Positions 60,100 to 64,000 of a stretch of 64,000 nt of DNA are shown here, piece after piece. Below the pieces are notes generated by a model that was not told the DNA's origin, ran no database searches, and saw only the letters and a program-made list of their open reading frames with translations. Source of the stretch: Gambelia wislizenii (Eukaryota; Chordata; Lepidosauria; Squamata; Crotaphytidae); assembly GCA_030847615.1 (NCBI GenBank), contig JAUMIR010000001.1, positions 444,098,687 through 444,162,686 of the forward strand, given 5' to 3'. How positions within the stretch are numbered: the first letter of the stretch is position 1; each line of letters begins with the position of its first letter. The position numbers and the translations under genes are program-made.

Positions 60100-60811
60100 G
60101 AAACAGAAAAATACAGACAAAAAATAAGGGAACTCTTGAACCCTGCAACATACAGAAAACTCAAGCAAGACCTGACCAACAAAATCACCAGAAAAACAAA
60201 TGCCTTGATCAAGAATTCATCAATTCAGCCAATCATACACCAGAATCTATGCAGATCAGAGGCTCTCCCACCAAGACTATATGGACTTCCCAAGATCCAC
60301 AAGAATTCCATTCCACTCCGACCCATAGTGAGCACCATGGGATCCCCCACATATGACTTGGCCAAGTTTTTGGCCACACAATTACAAACCCACATAGGAC
60401 AAACTCCTCACTATATCAGAGACTCAGCTCACTTCATAGAAAAAACAACAGCATCAAACTGAAACCTGGAGATAGACTGAACAGTTTTGATGTTGTCTCC
60501 TTGTTCACCAAAGTCCCCATAATGGACACCATGGCACTCATACAACAAATATTTCCTGAGGACATCACAGCCTTCTGGACCAGGCCAACAACTATCATGT
60601 CAGAATGCAGAGAGAAGCTATGGAAATCCACAAACACCTGGACAACTTCAACAGGAAACAAATCTTAAAAGTAAACAAAATCTGGCTCCCAGTTTTGAAG
60701 AACAATAGAATAAAAACTCAACACTTACAAAAGAATTCCACCCAGGGACAAGGGGAGTTCCAGCAGATAATGGCCCACAAACAGACACTAATGAGCCTTG
60801 CATTTCTGTAG
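60100..60811 (+). pseudogene. Penelope-like reverse transcriptase fragment
   Basis: LNPATYRKLKQDLTNKITRK, NLCRSEALPPRLYGLPKIHK and PLRPIVSTMGSPTYDLAKFL are the N-terminal RT blocks of Penelope-like elements (LYGLPKIHK and PLRPIVS are diagnostic). SFDVVSLFTKVPIMDTMALI at about 60485-60545 continues in another frame. The segment with the YVDD box is missing, and the GIY-YIG endonuclease is not seen. Inactive. Confidence 0.85.
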
Positions 60812-60891
60812 CCACAAACTAATCATTCAATCACACAAATTTACATATACTCTCACAGCATATAAACTCCACAAACACTCCTACCCAACCA

Positions 60892-60936
60892 TTCCCTGAA
60901 GATGCCAGCCACAGATGCAGGTAAAACGTCAGAAAG
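60892..60936 (+). ncRNA. Degenerate hammerhead-ribozyme-like core in the Penelope pseudo-LTR
   Basis: CTGAAGA at 60896-60902 fits the CUGANGA box. It is followed by TGCC...GCAGG (stem II) and then TAAAACGTC where GAAAC GUC would be expected. The G of the GAAA box is A here, so self-cleavage is unlikely. Hammerheads are known in Penelope-like pseudo-LTRs; this identification is by eye. Confidence 0.5.
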
Positions 60937-61001
60937 AAACTATTCCAGAACATGGCCTCGCAGCCCAAAAAAACCCCAAGGAAAATCTATAGCAGGGATA
61001 T

Positions 61002-61775
61002 CATTCTGCAGGTCTACTACAGGCCTCCAAGCCAAACCAAGGACTTGGATGATGCCTTCCTGGAACAGATGACCGCACATTCAGAAAGGAGAGGTGCAGT
61101 AGTAATGGGGGGGGGTTTCAACTACCTGACATTTGTTGGAAGTCCAACTCTGCCAAGAATTTAAGGTCCAACAAATTCCTCACTTGCCTTGCAGACAATT
61201 TCATTGTCCAGAAGGTAGAAGAGGCAACAAGGGGATCAGCTTTTTTAGATCTGATCTTAACCAATGGGGATGACCTGGTTAATTGTGTGGAAGTGGCAGG
61301 ATCCCTAGTGGGGAGTGACCATGTTCTCCTGGAGTTTGTTATACAGAGGAAAGGGGAAGCCAAATATAGTCAGACATGCATTCTAGTCTTTAAGAAAGCT
61401 GATTTCAGAAAACTTAGGGAATTACTGGGGGTGATCCCATGGTCAGAAATACTAAAAGATAAAGGAGTTCATGAAGGATGGGAGTTTCTAAAAAGTGAGA
61501 TATTGAAGGCACAACTTCAAACAGTTTCAATGAGGAAGAAAAAGGCTTGGTATCTAAAGAAGCCAGGATGGATGTCGAAAGAACTTTCAGCTGAGCTAAA
61601 ACATAAAAATGACATGTACAAGAAATGGAAAAAAGGGGAAATCACCAAAGAAGAATTCAGACAAATAGCCAGCTCATGTAGGGGAAAAGTCAGAAAAGCC
61701 AAAGCTCAGGTGGAACTCAGGCTTGCTAGAGAGGTTAAAAACAATAAAAACAGCTTTTTTGGGGTATGTCTGTAG
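61002..61775 (+). pseudogene. CR1 ORF2 endonuclease C-terminus and linker
   Basis: IILQVYYRPPSQTKDLDDAF, GSDHVLLEFVIQRKGE (SDH motif of the endonuclease), then a Lys-rich linker EILKAQLQTVSMRKKKAWYL and KEEFRQIASSCRGKVRKAKA. Several frame changes near 61090-61290. Confidence 0.85.
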
Positions 61776-61939
61776 CAAAAAGAACAAGGAAATGGTAGGG
61801 CCACTGTGTGGAGAAGATGGTAAAAGGCTAACAGGGGATAGAGAAAAGGCAGAACTACACAACATACCTTCTTTGCTTCAGTCTTCTTCCAAAGGGGGAA
61901 CAGTGCTCAACCTGGGGAAGATGGAGCAGATGATACAGT

Positions 61940-62925
61940 AGGGGAAATACAGCACAGAATTGGTAAAGAGGTAGTTCAGGAATACCTGGCCAGTATAAAT
62001 GAGTTCAAGTCTCCAGGGCCAGTCGAACTTTATCCAAGGGTATTAAAAGAACTGGCAGAAGTAATCTCAGAACCACTGTCAATAATCTTTGAGAATTCCT
62101 GGAGAACAGGAGAGGTCCCTGCAGACTGGAGGAGGACAAATGTTGTCCCCATCTTTAAAAAGGAGAAAAAAGAAGACCCAAATAATTACTGCCCAGTCAG
62201 CCTAACATCAATACTAGGAAAGATTCTAGAGCAGATCATTAAATAGACAGTCTGTAACCACTTAGAAAGGAATGCCATGACCACTAAAAGTCAACATGGA
62301 TTTCACAAAAACAAGTCATGCCAGACTAATCTCATCTCTTTTTTTTTTTATAGAGTTGCAAACTTGATAGATGAAGGGAACACAGTGGACGTAGTGTATC
62401 TTGATTTCAGTAAGGCTTTTGACAGGGTCCCCCATGGTATTCTTGCAAAAGAGTTAGTAACCTGTGGGCTAGATAATGCAATTCAGGTGGATTTATAATT
62501 GCTTGACTGACTGAACCCAAAGGGTAGTCATCAATGGCTCCTCTTCATCCTGGAGAGAAGTAACCAGTGGGGTGTCACAGGGTTCTGTCCTGGGCCCAGT
62601 GCTATTCAACATCTTTATCAATGACTTTGATGAGGGAATAGAGGGTGTGCTTATCAAGTTTGCAGATGACACCAAATTAGGAGGGGTAGCTAATACCCCA
62701 GAGGACAGAATCAGAATCCAAAATGACCTGAACAGATTAGAAATCTGGGCCAATATCAACAAAATGAATATCAACAGGGAGAAATGTAGGATACTACACT
62801 TGGGCAGTAAAAATGAAAAGCACAGATATAGGAAAGGTGACACATGGCTTGAGGGCAGTACATGTGAAAAGGATCTAGGAGTCTTTCTTAGTGGACCGCA
62901 AGCTGAACATGAGTCAGCAGTGTGA
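61940..62925 (+). pseudogene. CR1 reverse transcriptase
   Basis: HGFHKNKSCQTNLISFF, VVYLDFSKAFDRVPHGILAK, MSQGSVLGPVLFNIFINDFD and LIKFADDTKLGGVANTPEDR are RT blocks in order, with both catalytic-Asp motifs. A poly(T) expansion at 62339-62350 and a frame change at about 62500 disrupt it. Confidence 0.88.
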
Positions 62926-63019
62926 ATCAGCAGCTAAAAAAGCCAATGCGATTCTAGGCTGCAGTAATAGGAGTATAGTGTCTAGATCAAGGGAAGTAAT
63001 AGTGCCACTCTATTCTGCT

Positions 63020-63525
63020 TTGGTCAGACCTCACCTGGAATACTGTGTCTAGTTCTGGGCACCACAATTCAGGAAGGCTATTGAGAAGCTGGAATGTGTC
63101 CAGAGGAGGGTGGCCAAGATGGTGGGTGGTCTGGAAGCCATGCACTATGAGGAGCAGCTTAGGGAGCTGGGCATGTTTAGTCTGGAGAAGAGAAGGTTGA
63201 GAGGGGACATGATAGCCATGTTTAAATATTTGAAGGGATGTCATACTGAGGATGGGGCAAGCTTGTTTTCTGCTGCTCCAGAGACTAGGACACAGAGCAG
63301 TGGGTTCAAACTGCAGGAAAAGAGATTCCACGTAAACGTTAGGAAGAACGTCCTGACAATAAGAGCTGTTCAGAAGTGGAATACACTGCCTCATAGTGTA
63401 GTGGAGTCTCCTCCTTTGGTGGTTTTAAACCAGGGGCTGGATGGCCATCTGTCGGGAATGATTTGATTGTATATTCCTGCATGGCAGGGGCCCTTGAGGT
63501 CTCTTCCAACTCTATGATTCTATAT
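63020..63525 (+). mobile_element. CR1 C-terminal coding region and 3' end
   Basis: The frame at 63110-63466 (KMVGGLEAMHYEEQLRELGM, FSLEKRRLRGDMIAMFKYLK) is the CR1 C-terminal block. The terminus follows with GGTCTCTTCCAACTCTATGA and TTCTAT. Confidence 0.88.
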
Positions 63526-63530
63526 CATGA

Positions 63531-64000
63531 AAGGGTGTTTTGGGCTTAGAACAAAGAATAGATGGATTTCCCACTGTTAAACAAAGGAAACTGCAACTCT
63601 GCTAATTGCTGTTAATGTCTGAGATGTTGGAATTGATGGTTTTAAGGCAACCTCTGTATTGTGGGATAGGAAAGGTGTGAAGGAACATTTTCTGGAAATA
63701 ATTGTTGTTTTGGTCATTTGTTTGTTTGTGATATGACTCATTGTCAAGGATGTCCAAGAGGGGATTAGCACATTCCACCTTGGTGGCTCTGTTCACTAGG
63801 GGCTTCGCTTAATCCTGTCTTGGGTGTGTTTGCTGGTAGTTTTCCACAACACCTTCTTTAGGCTCTGGTGACCTCCATTTGACTTCACATACAGTCCACT
63901 GCAGTCTACTAGACCTCATGAATTGTCTCAATATTGCCAAATTATGAAGTATTTATTATAGGGAGGATGTGTAATGCTTGGTAACACCATGCCCCCTAGA
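63531..64000. other. Unassigned right edge
   Basis: No named repeat. Minus-strand frames at 63577-63796 encode VECANPLLDILDNESYHKQT, which may belong to another retroelement, but I cannot assign it. Confidence 0.3.

Larger units (their letters stand above)
59968..60992 (+). mobile_element. Penelope-like element inserted in CR1
   Basis: An about 1.0-kb insertion flanked by an exact 9-bp duplication CAGGGATAT (59959-59967 and 60993-61001). Its ends are inverted pseudo-LTRs. The left GGGCTGTGAGGCCGTGTTCT and GGAATAGTTTCTTTCTGACA match the complement of the right GAAAGAAACTATTCCAGAAC and ATGGCCTCGCAGCCC. The interior has a Penelope-type RT fragment. It is an internally deleted copy, in the same orientation as the CR1. 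Confidence 0.9.
59050..63530 (+). mobile_element. CR1 LINE, long copy split by a Penelope-like element
   Basis: CR1 protein landmarks occur in order on the plus strand. PSDHYLFLSVHVGTNDTARH and REKRIVDVNNWLCR form the N-terminal hydrolase-like part, followed by MNAQSMGSKQDELELLAHQN, IIGITETWWDESHDWN and IILQVYYRPPSQTKDLDDAF (endonuclease). Then come VYLDFSKAFDRVPHGILAKE and FADDTKLGGVANTPEDRIRI (RT, FADD box). The 3' end at 63400-63525 has the terminal TCTATGATTCTAT repeat. Frameshifts and stops show it is inactive. The copy is about 3.4 kb without the insertion, long for CR1, which is usually heavily 5' truncated. Confidence 0.92.

Noticed and set aside
28128..64000. Search for the last LIN52 exon (REMTRGKFLNIL-like)
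   Set aside because: No matching coding segment was seen by eye on the plus strand. It may lie beyond the window; a translated search would settle it.

Overview
The window is vertebrate nuclear DNA, most likely from a squamate reptile (lizard or snake). Two intron-rich genes are recognisable by their exons. The interspersed repeats are the squamate mixture: tRNA-derived SINEs, a BovB/RTE tail, CR1, L2-like and L1 remnants, DIRS elements, a Penelope-like element, and Tigger-, hAT- and mariner-type DNA transposons. No bacterial-style operon, CRISPR array or RNA operon is present. Species assignment is inference.

The left third (about 2.7-20.3 kb, minus strand) is the 5' part of ALDH6A1, mitochondrial methylmalonate-semialdehyde dehydrogenase. 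Eight coding exons with consensus splice sites join in frame, from the start codon to the exon with the catalytic cysteine. The remaining exons lie beyond the left edge. Its introns hold an L1 tail, an L2-like remnant, a tRNA-SINE of Sauria type, a nearly complete DIRS retrotransposon, another SINE, several Tigger-like MITEs and a hAT-type MITE. Two of the DNA transposons carry long GC-rich minisatellites whose repeat units are themselves inverted repeats.

A 368-bp CpG-rich interval separates the ALDH6A1 start codon from that of LIN52 on the plus strand. It looks like a shared bidirectional promoter with several CCAAT boxes, GC boxes, a perfect GTCACGTGAC palindrome and a YY1-like AAGATGGCGG over the LIN52 start. 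Five coding exons of LIN52 (MuvB/DREAM complex subunit) lie between 20.7 and 28.1 kb. The last short exon was not found, so the remaining 36 kb is read as LIN52 intron 5 or beyond.

That right part is a graveyard of transposons: a BovB tail, a decayed mariner, a second DIRS element inserted into an LTR-retrotransposon-like sequence, a non-LTR C-terminus with a zinc finger, a Tigger1-like element keeping the start of its transposase, SINEs and L2 remnants. A CR1 LINE near the right edge is split by a Penelope-like element with inverted terminal pseudo-LTRs, a 9-bp target duplication and a decayed hammerhead-ribozyme-like core. The most unusual signals are the hairpin-unit minisatellites inside MITEs, the 37-bp templated duplication in the second DIRS gag, and the Penelope-in-CR1 nest. 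No convincing new gene system was found; domain calls were made by eye.
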